Assembly (NCBI GenBank): GCA_025455225.1
Contig: JALOMY010000107.1
Location: forward strand, 1 to 8,615
Reading direction: 5' to 3'
DNA length: 8,615 nt
Source: Cyclobacteriaceae bacterium
GTDB taxonomy: Bacteria > Bacteroidota > Bacteroidia > Cytophagales > Cyclobacteriaceae
Shown here piece after piece: positions 1 to 7,670 of the stretch (position 1 is the stretch's first letter; each line of letters starts with the position of its first letter). Position numbers and translations under genes: made by a program. The notes beneath the pieces were generated by a model, which made no database searches, was not told the origin of the DNA, and saw only the letters and a program-made list of their open reading frames with translations.

Positions 1-110
1 GGGGTTAGTTCCGATGAAAATGCCAATACCTTGTCTGCCCATTGTACAACCTGAGATGGTGATGGAACTGAGGTAAGATAATTGAGGAACAGTAGAAATA
101 CGTATTTCAT
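1..110 (-). CDS. N-terminus of an exported protein, truncated at the left window edge
   Basis: An ATG at 108-110 opens a frame that stays open to base 1, giving 36 complete codons plus two bases. It starts MKYVFLLFLNYLTSV, a basic residue followed by a hydrophobic stretch as in a signal peptide. It continues with VVQWADKVLAFSSEL up to the edge. The nearest in-frame stop upstream of the ATG is at 129-131 (TAG), with no other ATG between, so this start is well defined. The gene lies 99 nt downstream of the patatin stop, with a terminator-like hairpin in between, so it is probably transcribed separately. The QWADKVLAFSSEL stretch resembles, from memory only, the mature N-terminus of some OmpA-family or gliding-associated exported proteins of Cytophagales. 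That family call is weak. The reading frame and export signal are seen in the sequence; the function is unknown from this fragment. Confidence 0.72.
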   Translation of the reverse strand, partial: MKYVFLLFLNYLTSVPSPSQVVQWADKVLAFSSELT

Positions 111-149
111 AAACAGGTTAAAGAGAGTCTAAGAAGTAATAAACTTAGC

Positions 150-170
150 AAAAAATAATGGAATCCATTA
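150..170 (-). terminator. Probable intrinsic terminator after the patatin gene
   Basis: Read on the minus strand, a 6-bp stem TAATGG/CCATTA with loop ATT is followed at once by a run of six T (the A run at 150-155). The repeat can also be read as a 7-bp arm on each side of one central base. It starts 40 nt past the patatin stop and precedes the next gene. The stem is short and AT-rich, so efficiency is uncertain, but position and T tract fit a rho-independent terminator. Confidence 0.5.
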
Positions 171-209
171 CGTATAAATGTATCAAAATGGTTTGTAGAT
201 GCTGAGTTG

Positions 210-2507
210 TTATTCGAACGAATGCTTGTTAAATAACAGAAAGCCGACATGGAACAGAACCCCTAACTGATTTTCTTCATCATCGTAGTAATTCACATTC
301 AGACTCACCGGGCCGATGGGTGAATGGTAAACCAAACCTGCTGTACCGGCCAGGAATACTTTTTTAAGATCGGTACTGGTGTAAGCCTCCTGGTTACTGT
401 TTTGCTGAATATACTCAACTGGTTTGAACAGGTAGGCTTCCAGTCGCATATGAAGAATCCGGTCGCGCAGAACGAACACATTCCGGGAACCAACAGCGAG
501 AAAATTAAACGACCTGAAATTCTCCAATATTAATGTACGGCTGTCCTGAATGGGGTAAAATGCAGGAGCATTGATAATAGTGCCCGTATAATTGCTGAAG
601 AATGGCTGGTTCGAAAATACTACATCAGCATAATACCCCGTTCGAAACCATCCTTTATTGAAGTACTGTTCTGCTGTAAATCGTGCCCTGAACCATTGAT
701 GAGCACGGGATATGGGTACTTGTTCAACCGAAGTGTTGCCGGGTATATATTCCTCATCGGCATAAAAATAATCCAGTCCCAGAAAGAAAGACCTTCCGCT
801 TGATGCATATTGCTTCTTATCTAATGTATTCGAAGTAAATGCTAAGCCTGTTTTAAATCCGCTTAATTTTAATTGATCGAGTGTATCGGTACTGACAAAC
901 TTCTTGTCGTTGGAATACCGGTCAGTATTGGTAAATCCATCGATATACATAACGCCCTTGAATTTATTTCCCAATGGGCGGCCAATACTGATTCCGATTT
1001 TACGGTCGTAACGCTTCAGAACGGTAGGCGTTATCTTCTGAAGTAAGTCAGTGCTTTCAACATAATCCCATTCATTATAAATAACCTCTGGCTGAATGTA
1101 GAATCTGCCCATAAAGCTGTAATCAATTCGGGCATTTCCGGTAACCGACTTATAGAAACTCCCGGTTTGCACACCAAGGTAGGCATGCGTAAGTGAACTT
1201 CTGAAGTAGTAATAGTTTAAACCTAAAAACAAATTACTGATGTTTCGAGAAGCAAGCAGGGCTCCAAAATCAACCTGGAAATTTTTCTGTGGCCTCCGTA
1301 CGAGTTGAAGGTTAAACTTTGACTGATCCGGAAAATACTGAATGGTAGGAAACACATTGCTGAAGTAGGGCTCACCAATCAGGTTAAAATAGTCTTGCTT
1401 GATCCGGGCAAGACTGGTGGATTGAATGGAGTCATTTTTACTGCTAAAAATTCCCTGAATGTATTTTTCCTGATTTTTAGTAAACCCCTTAAATGAAATT
1501 CCATCAAAAATAAAGGGCTTGCTTCGGTTATTGAATTCATTTCGCAAACCGGCAATGCTGTCGCATGGTATCCTGGATGCAACCTTAGTTCTGATTTCCT
1601 CAAGCATCCTCCGGGTTTGAATATACCCGCTATCAATAAGTGCCCGGGCCCTGGCAAAATCAAAGCTGGTATACCCTTCCAGGTCAGGTTGAATGTAAAT
1701 GCCACTCTGCGGAATATCTTCCGGGTTGGATTTATCCAGTATCATGTATAATAAAGACCGGTTGATTAGTTTATCATCTTCGCCATACGGATAATCCTCA
1801 TAAACTTTAGATGAAACGTTTGATCCGATTACTACATCGGGCTTAAATGTTTCAAGGGCCACATCAACCGGAAAATTGTTATAAATGCCTCCATCAAAAA
1901 GATACTTGCCGTCAACGCGAATGGGTGTATAAAAAAAAGGAACAGTCTGTGTGGCCCGAAGTGCCTCACTGAGAGAACCGCTTGATAATACTACCTGGCT
2001 TTGAGAAAAAATATCAGCGGCAATGATCCGGAGAGGGACAAACAGGCTGTCAAAATTATTCTTTGAAATGGCCGATGCCATGGCCATCTTTTCTGTTAGC
2101 GCAAAGTTAAGTGATGCATCGTTTGCAATACTTTGATTAAACTGAACGGAGTTAGTCGAATCAAGAGATAAACTTAACCGTAAAAATCCGGGGGAGTTTT
2201 CATGACTGTAGTAGTGATAATTGTATCCCTTCTCTGGTAATCCGGTTACCCATCGAAGAAAGTCTTCAGAAAGAACCATATTCTCAATCTGATCCGGACT
2301 CATGCCGGCTGCATAGCATCCTCCAACGATGCCACCCATTGAGGTACCTACGATATAATCAATCGGGATTTCATTTTCTTCAAGAGCCTTCAAAACGCCA
2401 ATGTGTGCAATACCCTTTGCACCACCACCACTCAGAACCAACGCAACCCTTTGTGCGGATGAAAAGTGGACGATAAAAAGAATAAAAAGTGTGCAAATAG
2501 CCCGCAT
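210..2507 (-). CDS. Patatin-like phospholipase with POTRA and outer-membrane barrel (type Vd autotransporter-like)
   Basis: This 765-residue protein is a predicted exported lipid acyl hydrolase joined to its own outer-membrane barrel. Residues 1-18 form a signal peptide (basic start, hydrophobic core, SSA before QR). Residues about 20-215 are a patatin domain with the oxyanion motif GGGAKG (27-32), nucleophile elbow GTSMGG (Ser56) and DGG motif (Asp205), so the Ser-Asp dyad is intact. Residues about 332-402 look like one POTRA domain (IFDGISFKGF). Residues about 405-765 are rich in alternating aromatic strands, as in an Omp85/BamA-type 16-stranded barrel. Order and length match PlpD of Pseudomonas and FplA of Fusobacterium, the type Vd group, where the patatin is N-terminal to POTRA and barrel. 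Whether the patatin is released or stays on the surface or in the periplasm cannot be told from the sequence. It lies 106 nt downstream of the M23 gene and ends before a terminator-like hairpin. The ATG at 2505-2507 is chosen because the signal peptide begins there. Domain calls are firm; substrate is unknown. Confidence 0.93.
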   Translation of the reverse strand: MRAICTLFILFIVHFSSAQRVALVLSGGGAKGIAHIGVLKALEENEIPIDYIVGTSMGGIVGGCYAAGMSPDQIENMVLSEDFLRWVTGLPEKGYNYHYYSHENSPGFLRLSLSLDSTNSVQFNQSIANDASLNFALTEKMAMASAISKNNFDSLFVPLRIIAADIFSQSQVVLSSGSLSEALRATQTVPFFYTPIRVDGKYLFDGGIYNNFPVDVALETFKPDVVIGSNVSSKVYEDYPYGEDDKLINRSLLYMILDKSNPEDIPQSGIYIQPDLEGYTSFDFARARALIDSGYIQTRRMLEEIRTKVASRIPCDSIAGLRNEFNNRSKPFIFDGISFKGFTKNQEKYIQGIFSSKNDSIQSTSLARIKQDYFNLIGEPYFSNVFPTIQYFPDQSKFNLQLVRRPQKNFQVDFGALLASRNISNLFLGLNYYYFRSSLTHAYLGVQTGSFYKSVTGNARIDYSFMGRFYIQPEVIYNEWDYVESTDLLQKITPTVLKRYDRKIGISIGRPLGNKFKGVMYIDGFTNTDRYSNDKKFVSTDTLDQLKLSGFKTGLAFTSNTLDKKQYASSGRSFFLGLDYFYADEEYIPGNTSVEQVPISRAHQWFRARFTAEQYFNKGWFRTGYYADVVFSNQPFFSNYTGTIINAPAFYPIQDSRTLILENFRSFNFLAVGSRNVFVLRDRILHMRLEAYLFKPVEYIQQNSNQEAYTSTDLKKVFLAGTAGLVYHSPIGPVSLNVNYYDDEENQLGVLFHVGFLLFNKHSFE

Positions 2508-2585
2508 AGCCTGATAACGTAAGATCAGACGAAAACTATCTTACAAAGGTTGAAGAAAGTTAGTCTAATTTTTGGAAGTATGGCG

Positions 2586-2605
2586 TATTGGACTGCTTTC
2601 CAATA
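2586..2605 (-). repeat. Inverted repeat after the M23 gene, possible weak terminator
   Basis: TATTGGA (2586-2592) and TCCAATA (2599-2605) form a perfect 7-bp stem around a 6-base loop, 8 nt past the M23 stop codon. On the minus strand no T tract follows directly, so a canonical rho-independent terminator is not supported. It may stabilise the transcript 3' end, or it may be chance. Confidence 0.3.
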
Positions 2606-2613
2606 GAGTTGCA

Positions 2614-3873
2614 CTACATAGAAGCGTATGTATCGGCAAATGCGGAAGGAATTGCTTGCAGTTGCCGGATTACCTCTTCCCGCCTGACTGAAAACATTTG
2701 TTTATGCTCTTCGATAATCGGTTCTGATGGAGGAAGTTCAACCCGTAAGGCATCAACCTGAACTCCGTTCTTCCAAAAGCGATAACATACATGAGGACCG
2801 GTAGCTAAACCTGTACTGCCTACATTGCCGATCCATTGACTTTGACGTACACGGGTTCCTGGTTTAACATCAGGAGCAATTTTCGACATGTGAAGATACT
2901 GTGTCGTGTAGGTTGCATTATGGCGGATCTTCACATAATTACCGTTGTTGGATTTATATCCTGCTTCCAAAACAATTCCATCGCCCACCGATCGGATGGG
3001 AGTTCCGGTGGGTGCCGCAAAGTCAGTACCAAGATGAGGTTTATAAATTTTCTGTACCGGATGAAACCTTCTTCCGGAGTAGCGGGAACTGATCCGGGTG
3101 AATTCAATCGGATATTTCAATAACGCTTTACGTAAACTGTTTCCTTCTTCATCGAAGTAATCCAAGCCATTTCCCTGATCGTATGGAATCGCGTAATAAC
3201 CATTTCCGAAGTGGTTAAAATAAATTCCATTGATCTGGCGGATTCCTATCGGCTGTCCTTCCACCTGAAGTTCTTCATAAATCAATTTGAATTGGTCGCC
3301 ACGCTGTAACCGTTGAAAATCAACTTGCCAGGCAAAAATGTCCACGAACTTATTTGTCAATTCATGCGATATGCCCATTTCGTTAATGGTCTGTGAAAGC
3401 GATGAATTAACAACACCAGAAATTGTTTTCTCGACAACTTTTACTTCCCGCTGGCAGGCATCAACGGTTAATCCGTCTCCAAACCAAAGCACTATATAAT
3501 CAATGGCATTAGGCTCATAGACAAATGCCTTAGGTGTACGAACGGAATCAGGTGAACAGATTACAGTAAATTTCTTATTGGGTACTATTTTACGAACATC
3601 AAAAACGTCTCGGGGTAAAGCCGATACCTGGTTGATTAATTTCACAGGCACATTATACTCCTTTAGAATATCGGCAAGAAATTGATTGCGCTTAACTTTA
3701 TCTTCAATAACAACATGGTCATCGACTACCATGCCGTATAATAATGTGGGCTCCTTCTCTTCAAGTGTTACTGAATCATCCAAATCGCTTACCCTATCCT
3801 GATCGAATACAGGAACGCTGAATACCAGTACCAGGAACGTTAAAATGAAGAGAGCAAAAGCCAGTTTACGCAT
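2614..3873 (-). CDS. M23 family peptidoglycan metallopeptidase, MepM/Csd3-like
   Basis: This 419-residue envelope protein is predicted to cut peptide cross-links in peptidoglycan. Residues 1-20 are a signal sequence or membrane anchor (MRK plus a hydrophobic core). Residues about 60-105 (NQFLADILKEYNV) resemble the LysM/OapA-like region, and about 140-255 the Csd3-type middle domain (SGVVNSSL, RGDQFKLIYEE) found in MepM-like enzymes. The C-terminal LytM domain begins near residue 257 (FTRISSRYSGRRFHP) and has zinc ligands His280 and Asp284 (PHLGTDFAAPTGTPI) and His328 (YLHMS). The final motif, normally HxH, reads HVC: His361 is kept but the third zinc ligand is Cys363, followed by YRF rather than YEF. 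Cys can bind zinc, so activity is not excluded. Length fits the family (MepM of E. coli is about 440). The ATG at 3871-3873 is chosen for its signal sequence. The gene sits between dsbD and the patatin, with 136- and 106-nt spacers. Family is firm, activity is open. Confidence 0.92.
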   Translation of the reverse strand: MRKLAFALFILTFLVLVFSVPVFDQDRVSDLDDSVTLEEKEPTLLYGMVVDDHVVIEDKVKRNQFLADILKEYNVPVKLINQVSALPRDVFDVRKIVPNKKFTVICSPDSVRTPKAFVYEPNAIDYIVLWFGDGLTVDACQREVKVVEKTISGVVNSSLSQTINEMGISHELTNKFVDIFAWQVDFQRLQRGDQFKLIYEELQVEGQPIGIRQINGIYFNHFGNGYYAIPYDQGNGLDYFDEEGNSLRKALLKYPIEFTRISSRYSGRRFHPVQKIYKPHLGTDFAAPTGTPIRSVGDGIVLEAGYKSNNGNYVKIRHNATYTTQYLHMSKIAPDVKPGTRVRQSQWIGNVGSTGLATGPHVCYRFWKNGVQVDALRVELPPSEPIIEEHKQMFSVRREEVIRQLQAIPSAFADTYASM

Positions 3874-3912
3874 GCTTTCCGTTTAAGAGTTAAAAAATCG
3901 CGACCCAAGTTT

Positions 3913-3940
3913 AAAAAATAAAAAGTCAGAAACTGACTTT
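3913..3940 (-). terminator. Probable intrinsic terminator after dsbD
   Basis: AAAGTCAG (3922-3929) and CTGACTTT (3933-3940) form a perfect 8-bp stem with a 3-base loop. On the minus strand the stem runs into a T-rich tail (about nine T in ten bases, 3913-3921). It starts 69 nt past the dsbD stop and about 40 nt before the M23 start, so it would separate these two genes. Stem GC is modest (3 of 8 pairs), which lowers certainty. Confidence 0.6.
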
Positions 3941-4009
3941 AAGCCGTAAATATAAGTGAATTCCATTAAAATACTGAAATTCAGACAATTTATGAAGGAT
4001 ATTCCACCC

Positions 4010-6091
4010 CTATTGTCCGTACAATTCTGTGTACTTTTTCTTACCGCTTTCGAGGAAGGCAACAAATTTTTCTACGCTTCGGTCATAACCATAAGGCCAG
4101 GCCAGCACGCGCTCATCAGGACCCAGTAGTACATAAAAGGGCTGGGCATTATTGTCCAGATTGGCAATCTGGATATCGGCATTCTTTTTACCAATGGTTG
4201 ATTTCACTTTGCCATCGTATGTTGAGGTTACCCATTCCGATTCAGGAAGCGGTGTTTTATCATCCACATACAAAGCCACAATTACAAAATCATTCTTGAG
4301 CCGTTCCAGTACCAGCGGATCACTCCATACTACCGCTTCCATCTCACGACAATTAGTACAGCCATGCCCTGTGAAGTCAATAAACAACGGCTTATTTTGT
4401 TCACGTGCACATTTCAGTGCCTGTTCATAATCAAAATAACCTTGAAGACCATGAGGCAAGTGTAGAAAATCAGCATAACGCGGAGCTTCACAAATTTCGT
4501 TGGCTCGTGTACTGCGGGTCATGGACACCAAATCAAAATCATGAGTGTATTGAGGCGGCAGGTACCCGGCCAAGGCTTTCAACGGTGCACCCCATAAACC
4601 AGGAATCAGGTAAATAACGAAAGAGAATACAAGTGTTGCCAGCAACAACCGGGGAACCGGAACTTTTTCAACCGGACTGTCATGAGGCATTCTGATTTTA
4701 CCCAGCAAATAGAATCCCAGCAACGAGAAGATTACAATCCATAATGCAATATTCGTATCCCTGTCAAGCAACCGCCAGTGATAAGCCTGATCAGCAATGC
4801 TGAAAAATTTCAGGGCCAGTGCCAGCTCAAGAAAACCTAAGGTTACCTTAACTGAATTCAACCATCCTCCAGACTTGGGTAATCCCTTCATCCACTCCGG
4901 GAAAATAGCAAAGAGTGTAAAGGGAATGGCAAAGGCCAGCGAATATGAAAACATGGCCAGGATGGGCTTTAGTATCTGGCCACCGGCTGACATGACAACC
5001 ACATTACCAACAATGGGAATGGTACATGAAAAGGATACGAGCACCAATGTTGCTGCCATAAAGAAAATTCCGGCAAGACCGCCCTTCTCCGATTTCTGAT
5101 CAACTTTATTGACCAGTTGATGGGGGGCGGTGATCTCAAACATGCCAAGGAAGGAAAGCGCGAACACAATAAATATTACAAATACAAAAAGATTGGGTGC
5201 CCAATGTGTAGCCAATGCATTTAAACCCTCTGCGCCTAATAGAACCGCGAATAAAGTACCTGCAAGTGTGTAAATGGTGATAATCGAAATCCCAAAGAAT
5301 ACGGCATTGCGAATACCTTGCTTGCGCGATTGGTTATCACGTAAGAAAAAGGTAACGGTCATGGGTACCATGGGAAAAACACAAGGCGTTACCAGCGAAA
5401 TAATACCCAATACAAATGCAAATAACAGGTAGCCGAAAAATGTACTGTCGTCCAAAACATTATCTCCTTCTAAAATGGATTTATCCAGAATAGGTCCGGT
5501 TGCCTTTCCCCATTCCTTTTTTTCTGGTGAAGCAGTAGTAGTTGGTTGCAGCGGCTCTTCAATGATGGGTTGCTGTATAACTTCAGCTTGCTGTGGTTCC
5601 TGGGTGGTTTTCTTTATCTCAGCCCCCGTTACAGTTATTCCGGTAAATTCAAATTCACCATCGAACGGAATACACTTACCATCTATGTTGGTACAGGTTT
5701 GTCCTTCGTAAATACCCTTTAACCGGAGATCCTTACCTAAAACCTTGATTGTTTGTCTGAATTCTCCGGTACCTTCGAAGACCTTGACAGCGCAATCAAA
5801 AATCTCATCATGTTTGTCTTTCGGGTTTATGGCCCGTAATCCACCAACCAGTTCATAGCTGGCATGCTTATCCAGTGTAACGGTGGTTAGCATTGGCCCG
5901 CAATCCGGATCAAAATCATTGGCATAGACATACCAGTTTCGGTCGATAGTAACTTTAAATATCAACTCCAGTTCTTCACCGGTTTTTACAGTTGTCTTTG
6001 ACGGCATCCATGTCCATTTGGCCGGATTTAAAATCTGCGCCTCAGCATGAAGTGCCAAAACCAATAAAAGAAAGAGTGCGGTTTTCCTCAT
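4010..6091 (-). CDS. dsbD: Thiol:disulfide interchange protein DsbD (electron carrier across the inner membrane)
   Basis: This 693-residue protein moves reducing equivalents from cytoplasmic thioredoxin to periplasmic thiol proteins, for example in cytochrome c maturation and disulfide repair. All three DsbD modules are present in order. Residues 1-19 are a signal peptide (MRKTALFLLLVLALHAEAQ). Residues about 20-155 are the periplasmic N-terminal domain with the redox pair Cys133/Cys140 in QTCTNIDGKC. A Pro/Gln/Thr/Glu-rich linker spans about 160-200. Residues about 215-500 hold roughly eight membrane segments with Cys237 (VTPCVFP) and Cys356 (SFSCTIP). Residues about 550-690 are a thioredoxin domain with Cys578-x-x-Cys581 (GHGCTNCRE) and a likely cis-Pro at 651 (QPFYVLL). 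It is longer than E. coli DsbD (565) because of the linkers, which is usual for Bacteroidota. The ATG at 6089-6091 is the start with the signal peptide. No clear ribosome binding site is seen. Flanking hairpins suggest its own transcript. All six redox cysteines are kept, so the call is firm; the client proteins are unknown. Confidence 0.95.
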   Translation of the reverse strand: MRKTALFLLLVLALHAEAQILNPAKWTWMPSKTTVKTGEELELIFKVTIDRNWYVYANDFDPDCGPMLTTVTLDKHASYELVGGLRAINPKDKHDEIFDCAVKVFEGTGEFRQTIKVLGKDLRLKGIYEGQTCTNIDGKCIPFDGEFEFTGITVTGAEIKKTTQEPQQAEVIQQPIIEEPLQPTTTASPEKKEWGKATGPILDKSILEGDNVLDDSTFFGYLLFAFVLGIISLVTPCVFPMVPMTVTFFLRDNQSRKQGIRNAVFFGISIITIYTLAGTLFAVLLGAEGLNALATHWAPNLFVFVIFIVFALSFLGMFEITAPHQLVNKVDQKSEKGGLAGIFFMAATLVLVSFSCTIPIVGNVVVMSAGGQILKPILAMFSYSLAFAIPFTLFAIFPEWMKGLPKSGGWLNSVKVTLGFLELALALKFFSIADQAYHWRLLDRDTNIALWIVIFSLLGFYLLGKIRMPHDSPVEKVPVPRLLLATLVFSFVIYLIPGLWGAPLKALAGYLPPQYTHDFDLVSMTRSTRANEICEAPRYADFLHLPHGLQGYFDYEQALKCAREQNKPLFIDFTGHGCTNCREMEAVVWSDPLVLERLKNDFVIVALYVDDKTPLPESEWVTSTYDGKVKSTIGKKNADIQIANLDNNAQPFYVLLGPDERVLAWPYGYDRSVEKFVAFLESGKKKYTELYGQ

Positions 6092-6187
6092 ATCGTTAAG
6101 TATAAAGTGTTAGGATAACACCTGGAGCTGCAAAATAGTTGATCGGTCGCAGAGGTAATCATCAAATGGTGATAATTAAACCAAATC

Positions 6188-6216
6188 GGATGCTTAGTGC
6201 AAATAACGAAGCATCC
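6188..6216 (-). repeat. Inverted repeat in the M20-dsbD spacer
   Basis: GGATGCTT (6188-6195) and AAGCATCC (6209-6216) make a perfect 8-bp stem around a 13-base loop. Two more pairs can form if one C is bulged. On the minus strand it is followed by a moderately T-rich stretch (GATTTGGTTTAATT). It lies 28 nt beyond the probable M20 terminator and 96 nt before the dsbD start. It could be a backup terminator, a structured 5' leader of dsbD or an operator; the sequence does not decide. Confidence 0.4.
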
Positions 6217-6244
6217 CGATGGGGCTTCATGAAATAACAAACCA

Positions 6245-6269
6245 CTCCTGTTAATCGTGTCAACAGGAG
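6245..6269 (-). terminator. Probable terminator after the M20 dipeptidase gene
   Basis: CTCCTGTT (6245-6252) and AACAGGAG (6262-6269) form a perfect 8-bp stem, half of it GC, with a 9-base loop, 11 nt past the M20 stop. On the minus strand the tail reads TGGTTTGTTATTTC, T-rich but interrupted. Position directly after the last gene of the right-hand cluster supports a terminator; the imperfect T tract leaves doubt. Confidence 0.55.
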
Positions 6270-6280
6270 CAGGGTAAAAT

Positions 6281-7639
6281 TTAATTTTTGGAATAGTGCT
6301 TATAGAATGAAACTATTGTTTCGATTCCCATCAGAAAATTCTTTACTCCATAATGTTCATTGGGTGAGTGAATGGCATCTGAGTCAAAGCCAAAACCCAT
6401 CAATACTGTATCGAGACCTAATTCCTTTTTAAACAAAGCAACGATTGGAATACTTCCGCCATCGCGGGTAGGGATCGGAGCTTTACCAAATACTTCTTTA
6501 AACGCTGCGCTGGCTGCCCGGAAAGCATCCGAATCGGTAGGCGTTACAGCTGCTTCACCACCATGAAGTGCGGTAACTTTAACCTGTACTGATTTGGGTG
6601 CAATAGACAGAAAATGCCGGGTAAAAAGTTGCGTGATCTCCTGGTTATTTTGGTTTGGAACCAAACGCATCGAAATCTTCGCATAAGCCTTTGAAGGAAG
6701 CACAGTTTTCGCTCCTTCACCGGTATATCCGCCCCAGATTCCGTTTACATCCAGGGTTGGCCGAATGCCGGTACGCTCTAATGTGGTATATCCTTTTTCG
6801 CCTTGCACCTCCACAATGCCCAGTTCTTTCTTATAATTATCCAGGTTGAAAGGCGCCTTATTGATTGCATCACGTTCGGCCTGACTTAACTCTGCCACCT
6901 TATCATAAAATCCGGGAATGGTTACGCGACCGTTCTCATCGTGAAGCGAAGCAATCATTTTGCTGAGCACATTGATTGGGTTGGCAACGGCTCCGCCATA
7001 AACTCCGGAATGCAGATCGCGGTTTGGACCAGTAACTTCCACTTCAACGTAACTTAATCCGCGTAATCCAGCTGTAATTGATGGATGTTCCAGTGAAATC
7101 AAGGCGGTGTCTGAAATGAGAATTATATCGCTCTTCAGTTTTTCTTTATTCGCTTTAACAAAGTTCTCCAGGTTTTCAGAACCAACTTCCTCTTCGCCTT
7201 CAATCATAAATTTTACGTTGCAGGTAAGAGTCTTGAGTTTCATCATGGCCTCAAATGCCTTTACATGCATATAAACCTGTCCTTTATCGTCACACGAACC
7301 GCGGGCATAAATCTTTCCATCTTTAATCACCGGTTCAAATGGTGGGGATTCCCATAAATTCAGTGGATCGGGAGGTTGAACATCGTAATGACCATAAACC
7401 AGGATGGTAGGCAACGAAGGATTCACTATTTTTTCTGCATAGACAATTGGATGCCCTGGTGTTTCATGAAGCTCAGCTTTGTCAACTCCGGCTTCAATCA
7501 GTTTATTTTTTAAATATTCGGCAGCTTTTCGAACATCGGCTTTGTGGCGGCTGTCTGCACTAACGGATGGAATTCGGAGAAGATCAAACAGTTCATCCAA
7601 GAAACGCTGTTGATTCGATTCGATATAGTTTTTGATCAT
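6281..7639 (-). CDS. M20 family dipeptidase (CNDP/carnosinase-like zinc metallopeptidase)
   Basis: This 452-residue enzyme is predicted to be cytoplasmic (no signal peptide) and to hydrolyse dipeptides or similar short peptides with two metal ions. Metal ligands and catalytic residues match the CNDP2 pattern: His84 and Asp86 (YGHYDVQPP), bridging Asp117 (RGSCDDKGQ), the catalytic base/ligand pair Glu150-Glu151 in EGEEEVGS, Asp177 (ISDTA) and His424 (AIHSPNEH). Asp86 is the residue thought to tune the catalytic base. The inserted lid/dimerisation domain spans about 195-345, with His210 (DLHSG) at the position that completes the partner's active site in this family. Length is typical. The start at 7637-7639 (MIKNYI) gives the full N-terminal helix. 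It follows the ABM gene by 31 nt on the same strand, so co-transcription is likely. A 9-bp direct repeat AAATTAAGT (7647-7655 and 7661-7669) lies in that gap. Family is firm; the exact substrate cannot be read from sequence, and acetylated or modified peptides remain possible. Confidence 0.93.
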   Translation of the reverse strand: MIKNYIESNQQRFLDELFDLLRIPSVSADSRHKADVRKAAEYLKNKLIEAGVDKAELHETPGHPIVYAEKIVNPSLPTILVYGHYDVQPPDPLNLWESPPFEPVIKDGKIYARGSCDDKGQVYMHVKAFEAMMKLKTLTCNVKFMIEGEEEVGSENLENFVKANKEKLKSDIILISDTALISLEHPSITAGLRGLSYVEVEVTGPNRDLHSGVYGGAVANPINVLSKMIASLHDENGRVTIPGFYDKVAELSQAERDAINKAPFNLDNYKKELGIVEVQGEKGYTTLERTGIRPTLDVNGIWGGYTGEGAKTVLPSKAYAKISMRLVPNQNNQEITQLFTRHFLSIAPKSVQVKVTALHGGEAAVTPTDSDAFRAASAAFKEVFGKAPIPTRDGGSIPIVALFKKELGLDTVLMGFGFDSDAIHSPNEHYGVKNFLMGIETIVSFYKHYSKN

Positions 7640-7670
7640 GATTGAAAAATTAAGTGGGTGAAATTAAGTC

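Noticed and set aside
141..148. Minus-strand TAAGTTTA, one mismatch from TAnnTTTG, ahead of the left-edge gene
   Set aside because: No matching -33 TTTG at the expected distance; one-mismatch hits are frequent in AT-rich DNA.
1379..1705. 108-codon open frame on the minus strand inside the patatin gene
   Set aside because: Lies wholly within the well-supported patatin/POTRA frame, has no recognisable domain, and looks like an out-of-frame shadow.
3974..3984. Small palindrome CTGAA-A-TTCAG in the dsbD-M23 spacer
   Set aside because: Only about four usable base pairs after leaving a loop; too weak to call, and the neighbouring 8-bp hairpin explains termination better.
3883..4065. Short minus-strand open frame across the dsbD end and the following spacer
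   Set aside because: It overlaps the dsbD C-terminus out of frame and runs through the terminator-like hairpin; composition is not protein-like.
4797..5099. Plus-strand open frame of 100 codons opposite dsbD
   Set aside because: Antisense to conserved membrane segments of DsbD; a shadow of constrained codons with no family resemblance.
6129..6164. Possible Bacteroidota promoter upstream of dsbD: minus-strand TATTTTG with a TTTG further upstream
   Set aside because: The -7-like element has one base too few between TA and TTTG, and the gap to the upstream TTTG (about 25 nt) is longer than the usual spacing, so it does not meet the TTTG/TAnnTTTG consensus.
7647..7669. 9-bp direct repeat AAATTAAGT, two copies 14 bp apart, before the M20 start
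   Set aside because: Very AT-rich and only two copies; likely chance, and recorded only in the M20 entry.
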